Shown: piece by piece, positions 51,011 through 63,870 of the stretch
How positions within the stretch are numbered: the stretch's first letter is position 1
Layout of the letters: every line of letters begins with the position of its first letter
Assembly: GCF_037975245.1 (NCBI RefSeq)
Contig: NC_092580.1
Coordinates: 5,678,501 to 5,742,500, forward strand
DNA from: Apostichopus japonicus
Taxonomy: Eukaryota; Echinodermata; Holothuroidea; Aspidochirotida; Stichopodidae
Length of the DNA stretch: 64,000 bases
Direction of reading: 5' to 3'
The notes under the pieces: generated by a model
Seen by the model: only the letters and a program-made list of their open reading frames with translations
What the model was told of the DNA's origin: nothing
The model's database searches: none
Made by a program: the position numbers and the translations under genes

Positions 51011-54000
51011 ATGGGGTACCTAAGGTTGATAACGTTGGATAATTTTAAGTCTTATAAGGGCAAGCAGACGATCGGGCCATTCAAACCCTTCACCGCTATC
51101 ATTGGACCTAATGGAGCTGGTATGTAGCCTAACAAGCTGAGCCTAACATTAGGCTGTTATCATTATAACCTGTGTTAGTGTTACTGTTAACACTTTGGCA
51201 TCAATTTTAAATAATCTGACTGGAAATAAATATCCAAAACACTCCGGGCAGTAAGTGAGAAACACACTATGCCTAGCCTAGGGGCTGCATATGCCTAGAC
51301 CCGGGCTTTCTCATTCATTAGCCTGTTCATTCGTCAGGGCTAGCCTAGGCCATACAAACACTTACTATAAAGTTCTACTAACTATAGAAGTTATAGTCAT
51401 GGCCGTCTAGGGGGCCTAAAGTTAGGCCTAGTCTAACTTAAGCTTAGAAGGAGGCAATGCCAGCATTTAAGTTAAACAAAGACCCTGTGGAATTGAGAAC
51501 ATGCCATACAGTAGGATGGTGACTTCGAAGTTCGGCCACTTAAGATTTAAAACACCCAAAAACTAAATCTTCTGGTATCAATCATTTGAAAATATACTTC
51601 ATATGGTGGGAGAATTTTGTTATAGTACGATACACGGCCAAACTTTCTTTCCTGCAAACTGTTTTCACGTTGTTTTCCAAGAAGATTCTTCGTGATTGTG
51701 GAACTGGTATTTCTTGCTAGAGTATTGCGAAGTTCGGACGCGCAACCCACAGTGTGGCGATGGTGATAAAATTGGGGGCGCAGTTGCTTTTTCAGTAATT
51801 ATAACAGACTTAATAGATCTTCGTCATTTTATTGACAAATATGTAAGTAATTTCTTGCACACGGGTCATTTTGGAGAGAAAATAACTGTAGCTTCGTACT
51901 TTTTGGTGAAATTTGACTCTTCCTGTAGATTTTCATGGTGAAATCGTGTATTTCTTAAGGGTGGCCGATCTTCGCAGTATGGCGAACTTCGCAATACTGA
52001 CTATAGAGGTACAGACTGCAGTTTCCTACATAGCCTACAAATACAATCTTAGTCTTAGCAAGCCTATTTGGAAATATGTGGCTAGGCTTTGTTGGATACA
52101 CTATTTAGGCATTGGTCTTTTGTCTGTTTTCCTTACAAATATAGCTTTTGGAAAAAGAATTATTATTAGATATTATTAGATATAATTAAAATAAGGCATT
52201 TAACAAATAGAAATGTAAACCGCCATGGTAATTACTTAAGTGGCATGTGATGTTGATAAGGGAACAAAATGTTTACTTTTGTTTTGTTTTTTGTGTTGTT
52301 TTTCTTTGCAGGGAAGTCCAATCTCATGGACGCCATCAGTTTTGTTCTTGGTGAAAAAACATCCAATCTTCGTGTGAAGAGACTGTCTGAATTAATTCAT
52401 GGAGCACCTATTGGCAAGCCAGCTTCTAACAGAGCATCTGTGACTGCAGTTTACACAGAAGATGATGGAAAGGAAACCTCATTCTCTAGAATGTAAGCAT
52501 CAGGCAGTTTCGCTAAATGAAAAAAAGTCTCCCGCTTTTACTCAATTGTATCAAAAACAACCAATGTAGTCCTGTTTTTTTCTTGGTTACTTCAAAGCAC
52601 CCGGTTAGGTTCATTTCTAAATTATGAAAGCAGTAAATATCCCTTATGACATGCATCCAGCAAAGTATCAAGACATTTTGTGTAGATATTTATGATTTGC
52701 TATTCACATTGCATTAATGCAGTGGCTTCACAGGATGTAATGTTCGTAACTTGCATAGTTTATTAATATAAAGTTGTATTTACTCAATAGCTTGTAATCA
52801 ATGCAGACATAAGGCTGAGGAAATGAAAAGTCATGTTAGATGGCTGAACATAAGTTAGCTTCTAATTTATAGATGGCACATAAAGTGTAAGATAAGTATG
52901 TAGTGTCCCACTAATATAATTACATCTGTAATTGTACTTTTTTTTGATAGATAATAGTGATAATAGTAATTTTCTTTTTCTTACAGCATTCTTGGGGCTT
53001 CCTCTGAGCACAGAATAGATAACAAGGTGGTTTCCCTCCATCAGTACACTGAGGCTCTCGAAAAGATTGGCATCCTCATCAAGGCCAGGAACTTCCTTGT
53101 CTTTCAGGTAAACATTTTATAAGTCTTGTCATTGGATGTCATTTAGAGGGAAAACTGACTGTGAGGATGTCATAATGTATTGGCTATCTTTGTAGGTGTG
53201 CTATGTCTGGTATATGTTCGGTGTGCTTCACTCCCCTAATAATATCGATCTATTAGAGTGCAGGCAAACGGAGACCTTATTATTGCAGTAGTTGTGCATC
53301 TTACAGTATTATGCAACTTTCCGAGGGTCCTTGACAACATTTACATGGTTGCTTTAATTTAAAACTGTTTTAAAATATTTCATTGGCAGTGTCAGCTTAT
53401 ACCAAGATTGTAAAGATGTTAAATTGCATTTATGTTGGGTTCCACAACATTTACAAAAAAATTGAAATTAATTTCACTGTCATTTAGTCATTGCCATTTG
53501 AAGGTCAGAAGAAACAATTTCTACAAAACAATGCATGAATGAATATGGTGGAATGTGAAATGTCATTTTAGTATAATTTGAATTGTAAGGAAACCAATAC
53601 TCTGAGGCATTATCATGGAGCATATGCTAATTGTTCTTACAACATAGCTGTTGTTATGAAGGTGTTACAATATTTTGCAACCTAGTGGTATTTATGCTGT
53701 TTCTGCCATATAGGGAGCCGTTGTTTCCATAGCCATGAAGAACCCCAAAGAGAGGACAGTATTATTTGAAGAAATCAGCAACTCTGGTGAATTGAAAGGC
53801 GAGTACGACAAGAGGAAGCAGGAGATGATGAAAGCTGAAGAAGATACTCAGTTTAATTATCAGAAGAAGAAAGGCATTGCTGCCGAGAGGAAAGAAGCTA
53901 AGCTGGAGAAAGAAGAGGCAGAGAGATACAGCAAGCTCAAAGAGGACTTGGTAAGTCTTATTCCAGCTGGTTTAGACTAATTCTTAATATATTATATAAT

Positions 54001-57000
54001 ATATTATAACATTTCAGTGGATTGTGACATGGCATGAATTAACAGAGAAGTTTTAAATGCCTTAGCATGAGGTACGACTGGTGTTTGCAGCAGATAGCAA
54101 AATTTTTAAATTTCATTAATGGCAGTAGCAGAACACACAGGTCTTGGATTAGGCAAGGTTAAAGTAACCTTGTTAGAGTGTGAAGTTTAGGTAATCCCCT
54201 TTCAAACATGTTGTAAATGCCATATTAAAGTTCTTCCTGTTTTTTGAAGTGGAAAACAAAGTTATATATACAAAGGAAAACAAAACGGATGTTGGGAATT
54301 GGTTGTTCATTCCTCTATAGTTTCTTTGAGTTTCATAAAACACTACACTGAAACATTTTGATGAATGCTAAAACAAATAGTGTTATTGGCTACACTGTTG
54401 GGTTGTACTGTGGCATATCTGCCCTGGCATGAATCATTTTCACACTGAATTGGCATAATCTAGTATCAAATTTTGTAACCTGCACAAATTCAGACCATCA
54501 AACAAAACACTTTGTGTTGTATGGTTGTGACAACATTTCATCACAAATACCAGTATGCAGAAAAGTAGGGTATCAAAAATTAACATGTCACTTCAGATTC
54601 AATATTGTAAATTGTCCCGTTTTCTATTGAAAGTACAGTGAAGGCTCTGTTTGTATTGTGAGAGAACCCAGACATCCATTAAGATAAATTTGGTAAAATG
54701 TAATATTCCCAATTATGTCTTTATTCATTTTTTGTTGTTCATGTCAGTGTGTGATATCTTCCTCCTTCTGACAGGTTCAAAAGCAACTGGAATATCAGTT
54801 ATTCAGGTTATATTATAACGAGAAAGACATCAGCCGACACTCTGAGGAGCTCGGAGAACATAACGATGAACTTAAAAGAGCTATGGACAAGAGAGAGGGC
54901 GTAGAGGAAGAGATTAAAGGAAAGAAGAAAGAACTTGGACAGCTGACTAGAGAACTTGCTGGTATCGAGAAAGAGATGAGAGAAAAGGTACCCAAGCTCT
55001 TAAATGCCTCTTCATTTTGTTTCTGTGATCAAGATTTGGAGAGCTGTTGGTATCACTTGTAAAACTGAGTTTTTTTCGTGGTAATAGGCTAATTGGAATG
55101 TCTAAAAGGTCATCAGAGATATTTTCAAGTTAAAACATTACCTTTGAAAATGTTCTCATAGAACATACCAATAGGCTCTCACAAGTTGTCCGGTGTGTTT
55201 TTTCACTCAGAGATTGCATGTAAGTTGATCGAACTTTCAGTCAGATGTATGTTATTGTCAAGGTGTTCATACATTGAATAAAATGTTGATGAGGATAATA
55301 TTCACTTTGACTTCACTAGATATGTCACTAGATTCACTAGATATGTCACACTTTTGTGTGTTTGTGTGTGTAAGGTGTGTCAAAGGGAGATCATGCATGT
55401 GTGTGTGTGCATGTGCTCCTTTTTCCAGATTTGTCTCCCATTGTCCAAAGTGACATAGCATGTTGTTTCTTCACCTCATTATTACAGGAAGTTGATCTGA
55501 ACAAGAAGAAACCATTGTTCATCAAAGCAAAAGAAAAGACTTCTCACATGAACAAGAAACTTGAAGCTGGAAAGTAAGTTTGGAATGATTGATTCCTTTT
55601 TATCAAAGTTTGCAGAGATTTTCGTGTAGCTCTTTACTTAAGATCAGTTTAGGCCTTAACCAAAAGCAATGACTGGTGTAAAATTTCATTAGGCTCACAG
55701 CTCCGTTTCTGTAACAAATGTCACTTTGTCATATTCCATACGTTGAAAGTTCTAACTGTTTTAATTGCCAAATGAAAACAATTTTATCTAAGCATTAAAG
55801 AGTAAATGTCATCTTTTAATGCTTTCCAAGGAAATCTTTAAAGAATGCCAAGAAGACCCATGAGAGTCACTTAGGTGACATTAAGGAACTGGAGGGAGAG
55901 TTGGAAGCGATCGACAAAAAGAAAGTGGAATTTGAAGAGAGAATTGAAGAGGAAAGTCAGAGCCAGGGAAGAGATTTGGAGCTTGAGGAGTCACAGGTCA
56001 GTTAACCAGTTAACACCATAAAGTAGTCTGATTCTAATGCAGCACATTTCAGTAAAGTATCAAGAGTCAATGTAAAAAACTATGAAAATTATCAACTCTT
56101 GGCTAAAAGTTAATATCAGCATAGATTGTATTACCAAATTTTGTTTTAAATCATTGCGTATCTTATTGTGCTGTAAACATTATGATGAGTGTAATATTGC
56201 AGATCAAGCAGTTGTATATGCAGCAATCTACTAAAGTTGAGGAGTACCAATGTATTACAGGTTGAGGAGTACCATGTATTACAGGTTGAGGAGTACCATG
56301 TATTACAGGTTGAGGAGTACCATGGATTACAGGTTGAGGATTACAGGTTGAGGAGTACCATAGATTAAAGGTTGAGGAGTTTATCATACATTTTCATTTC
56401 CATTTTCTTATTCTATTTAGGTTTAGAAGTACAATAGATTGCATGTGTCGTTATTTCTTATTCTTATTCTATTTAGGTTGAGGAGTACCATAGACTGAAG
56501 AAAGAAGCTAGTGTAAAAGCAGCACAGCTCCTACAAGAGTTTGAGAAATTGAATCGTGACCAAAAGTCTGATCAGGACAGAATGGACAGTGAGAAGAATC
56601 GGAAACAAGAACTTCTAGCTAAGATCAAACAGAAAGAACATGAGATGTAAGTATGTTATAGTTATAGCTTAAAGGTTGGTCCCACTGAAGAAGCAGGATT
56701 ATGACAGGGAAACTAGTTACAACAAACTTGTGATACAATTGCAAGTACTACATTAATCTTGCTTCACAATAACTGAGACCAGTTCACCACTTAATGTATT
56801 GTCGTATACATTCCAAGTTGTTCCATGAAGGAGCAGATCTGTAATGGCTGCTGTAAAGAGAGACATTATATCATATCAATGATGTTTATTACTTGCCCGT
56901 CATAGTGATATGTGGACCACTTTGATGTTTGCAATACAGCTAAAACTGTCAGTATCACTAAACTTGTTTGAGAGCCATTAATCAATCCTGACTTCAACCC

Positions 57001-60000
57001 AAGTTAAAGGTTCATTTTTTTGTCACCCATTCGATCCATTCGACTGAATGGAAAGTAAAAAGTAATTGTATAACATTAATGCCAAACTTTTCTTTTTTAA
57101 AGTGTTACTATTTTGTTTATCTTTTGTGATTTCGTCTGACAGGGATGAGAACAAGAAGAGACTCGATAAGCTCAGTGACTATATCAAGTAAGTTTTTTGG
57201 CAAGGATTGTTATTCTTTGACATTGGTTTTTCACTTCTAAGGTTTAAATATAGTAAATCTCAATTATAAAGTAGCAAAAATATATTTTTTCTGCTGGACA
57301 TCTATGTTCCAACAGTTTCTTGGATTTTGGTAACTTCTTGTTTATCCGTTCAATTATGAAATCATTATTATCTGTTATTTCCACCATCAGCCCTTCCCTC
57401 TACCTACCCCACCCCTTTGCATAAAGAGATATTGTCATATGTCATCAAGTCATTGTAGAAACTACCTTGACTCTATTTCTTCAAAGCTTATTGTGTAATT
57501 CTGGGTTGATTTCTAAAAGCATCCTGGTATTGAAGCAAACCATTAAACTTGTAGTAAAGTTTTGTGATTAAATTTGCACTATAACACCATCAATCATTTA
57601 TTGCATTGAACAACCTTAAAGGAAAGTGTAGGACGTGTCAAAGAGTGTTCATTCCCAATCCTTGCTCATAACCTAATGGTAGCATGGAGGAATGTAGAAT
57701 GGTCAATAAATATTATCAGAGTGAATTGATGTTATCAGAAACATGGTCAGATTAATCCAAACCTGTACATTGTAGGTAGAGTTTTGTGAAACCATCGTTT
57801 AAAGTTATTTTGTTGTCTATCATTCACAGACTGGTTAGAAAGCATTGACATTTGCCTTTAAAAATTTAACAAGATTTTCTAGTGACCTAATGTTGAATAA
57901 TAAACTCAGAAATAATTAGAATAATTTTTTGATCAATTTAGAACGAGTGAGCAAGCGATTAATGAGCAGATTCAGCTGAAGGAGCAGCTAGAGGAGGAGG
58001 TGCTCGGAGCAGACCAAAGGATTCATAAAATCAACGCCGAATTAGAATCCATCGTGGAGCAGCTTGGAGAGGCCAAACTGGACAAACACGAAAATACAAG
58101 ATATCAGAAAAAGAGAGAGTTGATTGATAACCTCAAGCGGCTATTCACTGGTGTTGTAAGTGTTACATATATACATTGTAATCTAAGTCAAATGTCAGGT
58201 TAGCTGTAAATTACTAGACGCGGTTTATAAGTTAGTTATATACTTGAATGGCATTATTAAATTTGATGGAGGTGATTAAAATATGCAATTATCTGTTGAT
58301 GGCTAAAACTATTAAATCCAGTAAACCAGTTACATCATTAAATGGAAAGTAATAGATAGTGGTATTTTGAACAACTGTGTTTAAATTGTTTATATTAGTA
58401 GCTGAAGGTTGAATTGCCTGGTCTGTCAAGTGTGTATCTCTGATGAGTGAATCATTCTATCTGCATTTTTGAGATGACAAATGTATCAATGCAACTTTAC
58501 CAAAACAGAAGTGAATTTGTCTTCTTTTAGTGTTCTAGTAGAATAGTTAAAGTCTGCACTATGTATACTTCATAGATTTGAGCATACTGGAACTGAATAA
58601 GTATAAGCAATGACAATCACAGACTGACAGTAACATATTCATTGCATGCAAGGCATTGCTACTTGCTAGTAAGTTGTGACACCTATCTCACTTTCCTATT
58701 ACAGTACGGACGCTTGATTGATCTCTGCGAGCCTAGCCAGAAGAAATACCAAATAGCTGTTACTAAGGTCCTTGGTAAGAACATGGATGCCATCATCGTA
58801 GACTCTGAGAAGACAGCCAGGGATTGCATTCAGTACATGAAAGAGCAGAGGGCTGATCCAGAAACCTTCTTGCCGTTGGATTTCATCGAGGTGAAACCAA
58901 CAAACGAACAACTTAGGTAAAGAGGGTCATTTGTTGAGAATGTAGCATAGCTTAAGTTTTGAACCTTTCAAGTAAAAGCATCGATATCTTAGTAGATACA
59001 TCAAATGTTATCAGTATAAAATAGTAATCAGTATAAATGAACTCCATGAGCATGAGCAGAGAGCGATATCAAAATATTTGAAATTCATGATTGAGTAATA
59101 AGAAATACTGCCGCTCCCTGTACAAAACCTGCTAAACATCTATATGTTTGCTTAGTAATTGGATCATTTTGCACATCATCTTGAAGTTTTTGAAATCATG
59201 TTCCGATTTGTCTATATTATGTATTCTTGATAGGGATATCCGTGATCCTCGTGGAGTTAAACTTGTGATTGACGTGATTCGCTACGAACCTGCAAAGGTA
59301 AAGAAAGCTCTCCAGTATGCCTGTGGTAATGCTCTCGTCTGTGAAACTGTTGAAGATGCCAGAAAGATTGCCTTTGGTGGTCACGAACGCCACAAAGCTG
59401 TCGCTTTGGATGGAACAATGTTTCAGAAATCTGGGATCATCTCTGGTGGTGCTTCGTAAGTTTACTTGTCATCTCAAAGAGAAAATATTGATCATAACAT
59501 TAGCTGTAAAACCTAATCTCTGCTGACAAATCATTGCATTTTAGGATATATGTTTGTATTACAATATAGCATTATTATGACACATTACTTTGTAAACTCT
59601 TCATTTTATTTGCATATCCAGGTTTTGGTATTTAGGTAATTCAGATAGTGTTTATCCATGTTATGTTAATTTGTATCTTTGCTGATCAACAGTTGCATTG
59701 CAGTTCAGACACTTGAGTGTCATAGCCACAGACATTGGTGCAAAGAGTTTGTGAAAGCAATTTATTATCAAGCTGTCAAGAGAATATAAGTTTAAATCAG
59801 TTGCACAAGGCAGTGGTTGTTATTTTCTAACCATTTGAGTTGTTTTCTCTCCGTAGGGATTTGAAAGCCAAAGCAAGACGATGGGATGAAAAGTCTCTCA
59901 ATAACCTGAAACAACGAAAGTTATCTCTGACAGAGGAACTAAAAGAACAACAGAAGAAAAAGAGGAAAGAATCTGACCTTAATAACATCCGCTCCCAGAT

Positions 60001-60052
60001 CAATGGTCTGGAAACAAGGCTGAAGTACTCCATGAGTGATAGGGATAACACA
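51011..60052 (+). CDS. SMC1A: Cohesin subunit SMC1A, N-terminal half (3' partial)
   Basis: Thirteen exons join in phase to 724 codons: 51011-51119, 52312-52492, 52987-53107, 53714-53950, 54775-54987, 55488-55573, 55831-55996, 56477-56646, 57143-57187, 57942-58155, 58705-58916, 59234-59455, 59857-60052. The start ATGGGG follows GCACC. The N-terminal ATPase half carries Walker A GPNGAGKS at 32-39, exactly where human SMC1A has it. [11 protein letters not shown] and [18 protein letters not shown] follow, then coiled coil (about 165-500). The hinge (about 515-658) runs from [19 protein letters not shown] through [13 protein letters not shown] to [12 protein letters not shown]. The second coiled coil begins with [15 protein letters not shown]1 pairs with SMC3 in the cohesin ring. 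The hinge favours SMC1A over meiotic SMC1B. The C-terminal ATPase half lies beyond 64000 or after the repeats. Confidence 0.97.
56236..56490 (+). repeat. 24-bp minisatellite repeating the SMC1A exon 8 start and acceptor
   Basis: Copies start at 56236, 56261, 56285, 56309, 56333 (shortened), 56347 and 56371; a degenerate copy lies near 56421. Each reads GTTGAGGAGTACCATG then TATTACAG or similar, so a TTACAG acceptor abuts the first codons (VEEYH) of exon 8. The true exon begins at 56477 after CTATTTAG with the same GTTGAGGAGTACCATAGA. The unit is eight codons. Confidence 0.95.
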
Positions 60053-61720
60053 GTAAGTACTCAATGAGTGATAGGGACAACACAGTAAGTACTCAATGAG
60101 TGATAGGGACAACACAGCAAGTACTCCATGAGTGATAGGGACAACACAGTAAGTACTCCATGAGTGATAGGGACAACACAGTTAGTACTCCATGAGTGAT
60201 AGGGACAACACAGTCAGTACTCCATGAGTGATAGGGACAACACACCATGAGTGATAGGGACAACACAGTAAGTACACCATGAGTGATAGGGACAACACAG
60301 TAAGTACTCGATGAGTGATAGGGACAACACAGTCAGTACTCAATGAGTGATAGGGACAACACAGTAAGTACTCAATGAGTTATAGGGACAACACAGTAAG
60401 TACTCAATGAGTTATAGGGACAACACAGTAAGTACTCCATGAGTGATAGGGACAACACAGCAAGTACTCCATGAGTGATAGGGACAACACAGTAAGTACT
60501 CCATGAGTGATAGGGACAACACAGTCAGTACTCCATGAGTGATAGGGACAACACACCATGAGTGATAGGGACAACACAGTAAGTACACCATGAGTGATAG
60601 GGACAACACAGTAAGTACTCGATGAGTGATAGGGACAACACAGTCAGTACTCAATGAGTGATAGGGACAACACAGTAAGTACTCAATGAGTTATAGGGAC
60701 AACACAGTAAGTACTCAATGAGTTATAGGGACAACACAGTAAGTACTCCATGAGTGATAGGGACAACACAGTAAGTACTCCATGAGTGACAGGGACAACA
60801 CAGTCAGTACACCATGAGTGATAGGGACAACACAGTAAGTACTCCATGAGTGATAGGGACAACACAGTAAATACTCCATGAGTTATAGGGACAACACAGT
60901 AAGTACTCCATGAGTGATAGGGACAACACAGTAAGTACTCGATGAGTGATAGGGACAACACAGTAAGTACTCCATGAGTGATAGGGACAACACAGTAAGT
61001 ACTCGATGAGTGACAGGGACAACACAGTCAGTACTCCATGAGTGATAGGCACAACACAGAAGTACTCAGTGAGTTATAGGGACAACACAGTCAGTACTCC
61101 ATGAGTGATAGGGACAACACAGTAAGTACTCCATGAGTGACAGGGACAACACAGTCAGTACACCATGAGTGACAGGGACAACACAGTCAGTACACCATGA
61201 GGTACAGGGACAACAGAGTAAGTACTCAGTGAGTTATAGGGACAACACAGTAAGTACTCCATGAGTGATAGGGACAACACAGTAAGTACTCCATGAGGGA
61301 TAGGGACAACACAGTAAGTACTCCATGAGTGATAGGGACAACACAGTAAGTACTCCATGAGTGATAGGGACAACACAGTAAGTACTCCATGAGTGATAGG
61401 GACAACACAGTAAGTACTCGATGAGTGACAGGGACAACACAGTCAGTACTCCATGAGTGATAGGCACAACACAGTAAGTACTCAGTGAGTTATAGGGACA
61501 ACACAGTAAGTACTCCATGAGTGATAGGGACAACACAGTAAGTACTCCATGAGTGACAGGGACAACACAGTCAGTACACCATGAGTGACAGGGACAACAC
61601 AGTCAGTACACCATGAGGTACAGGGACAACAGAGTAAGTACTCCCTGAGTGATAGGGACAACATAATAAGTTCTCCCTGAGTGATAGGGTTCAACACAGT
61701 ATACCATGAGTGATAGGGAC
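60022..61720 (+). repeat. 32-bp minisatellite spanning the SMC1A exon 13 end and donor, left block
   Basis: About 52 copies of a 32-bp unit, TACTCCATGAGTGATAGGGA plus CAACACAGTAAG. The first copy is the end of exon 13 (codons for YSMSDRDNT) with its donor at 60053. Most later copies retain CA/GTAAGT; others read GTCAGT, GCAAGT or GTTAGT. Reading past the first donor gives a TGA stop within five codons (GTA AGT ACT CAA TGA). Two copies near 60244 and 60553 are shortened. Confidence 0.97.
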
Positions 61721-62850
61721 GGAAGCAGGACACTTCACCCAACAACCATTTCGCCCAACTGCCATTTCGCCCAACCAGCCTGGTCATTTCGCCCAACCAG
61801 CCTGGTCATTTCGCCCAACCAGCCTGGTCATTTCGCCCAACCAGCCTGGTCATTTCGCCCAACCAGCCTGGTCATTTCGCCCAACCAGCCTGGTCATTTC
61901 GCCCAACCTGGATTAAATATGATGCTTCAAAAGGAAACGTTCGGGAATTGTTAACGTTACAGGATACGAACCGAATATTAAGGAAACTTGAGGATGGATC
62001 AGTGTGTTAGGGGTTGGGTTTGATAGTAAACGTTCGAATATTAAGGAATATTAAGGAAACTTGAAGTCCTTTACTTTGTATAACTTAAGTAAGGAAACGT
62101 TCAGGAATTTTTAACGTTACAGGATACGAACCGAATATTAAGGAATCTTGAAGATGGATCAGTGTTTTAGGGCTTAGGTTTGATAGTAAACGTTCGGGAA
62201 TTGTTAACGTTACGGGATACGAACCGAGTATTAAGGAAACTTGAAGTCTTGGTTAAATTGATTAGGCCTACATATGTGATTACATATGTGGTTACATTGA
62301 TTAAGTGGTTACATTGATTAAATATAGTACTTCAATATTACGGACGGGTTTTATATATTTTTTTTTTCAATTTAATAAGGAAACATTCAGGAATTGTTAG
62401 TCAGTAGGATGGATCAGTGTTTTAGGGGTTAGGTTTGATAGGTTTTTATGAAGACCGATTCCCCTGTGTTTGTTTAATACTATAACTTCCATTGTATGCG
62501 TAAACGCCTAAAGTAGTGTAATCCTCCCATTATACCCGAAATAACTGCTCAGACTCCGATCGATATCGAGCGGACCTCACTTTTTTATTTACCTATTATG
62601 AAGTAACCTAACCCAAAAAAAATCAAATTGAACTAGTGGAATAGAAAAAGTAAAATTATTCTGACTGAATATTAGTAAAAATAAGGTTGGGCGAAATGAC
62701 CATGCTGGTTGGGCGAAATGACTATAATGGTTGGGCGAAATGACCATGCTGGTTGGGCGAAATGACCAGGCTGATTGGGCGAAATGACCAGGCTGGTTGG
62801 GCGAAATGGCAGTTGGGCGAAATGGTTGTTGGGCGAAATGACTAGAAAGC
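61721..62850. mobile_element. Foldback-like element inserted in the SMC1A minisatellite
   Basis: The left arm has about seven 22-bp units, CATTTCGCCCAACCAGCCTG plus GT. The right arm (62684-62842) holds six or more units in inverted orientation (GGTTGGGCGAAATGACCAGG), matching down to the CAACAACCATTTCGCCC end. ATAGGGAC flanks both sides (61713-61720 and 62851-62858); as this is also part of the host unit, it fits an 8-bp target duplication. The 770-bp centre has internal duplications (AGGATACGAACCGAATATTA) and no open frame. Repeat-built inverted arms with 8-bp duplications match what is known of sea urchin TU foldback elements. Confidence 0.88.
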
Positions 62851-63870
62851 ATAGGGACAACACAGTAAGTACTCAATGAGTGATAGGGACAACACAGTAA
62901 ATACTCAATGAGTGATAGGGACAACACAGTAAGTACTCAATGAGTTATAGGGACAACACAGTAAGTACCCCATGAGTGATAGGGACAACACAGTTAGTAC
63001 TCAATGAGTGATAGGGACAACACAGTAAGTACTCAATGAGTGATAGGGACAACACAGTAAGTACTCAATGAGTTATAGGGACAACACAGTAAGTACCCCA
63101 TGAGTGACAGGGACAACACAGTAAGTACTCAATGAGTGATAGGGACAACACAGTAAGTACTCAATGAGTTATAGGGACAACACAGTAAGTACTCAATGAG
63201 TGATAGGGACAACACAGTAAGTACTCAATGAGTTATAGGGACAACACAGTAAGTACTCCATGAGTGATAGGGACAACACAGTAAGTACTCCATGAGTGAT
63301 AGGGACAACACAGTAAGTACCCCATGAGTGATAGGGACAACACAGTAAGTACTCAATGAGTGATAGGGACAACACAGTAAGTACTCCATGAGTTATAGGG
63401 ACAACACAGTAAGTACCCCATGAGTGATAGGGACAACACAGTAAGTACTCAATGAGTGATAGGGACAACACAGTAAGTACCCCATGAGTGATAGGGACAA
63501 CACAGTAAATACTCAATGAGTGATAGGGACAACACAGTAAGTACTCAATGAGTTATAGGGACAACACAGTAAGTACACCATGAGTGATAGGGACAACACA
63601 GTAAGTACTCAATGAGTGATAGGGACAACACAGTAAGTACTCAATGAGTGATAGGGACAACACAGTAAGTACTCAATGAGTTATAGGGACAACACAGTAA
63701 GTACCCCATGAGTGATAGGGACAACACAGTAAGTACTCCATGAGTTATAGGGACAACACAGTAAGTACCCCATGAGTGATAGGGATAACACAGTAAGTAC
63801 CCCATGAGTGATAGGGACAACACAGTAAGTACTCCCTGAGTGGTAGGGATAACAACAAGTACCCCATGAG
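62851..63870 (+). repeat. 32-bp minisatellite, right block
   Basis: About 32 further copies of the exon 13-donor unit, continuing after the foldback insertion with the same phase (ATAGGGACAACACAGTAAGT). ACCCCATGAG and ACTCAATGAG variants are frequent. The last copies near 63840-63950 are degenerate. SMC1A exons after exon 13 were not found before 64000. Confidence 0.95.

Noticed and set aside
61706-61954. Frames reading HFAQPAWSFRPTS repeats
   Set aside because: They are translations of the 22-bp foldback arm units, present in inverted form at 62685-62845.
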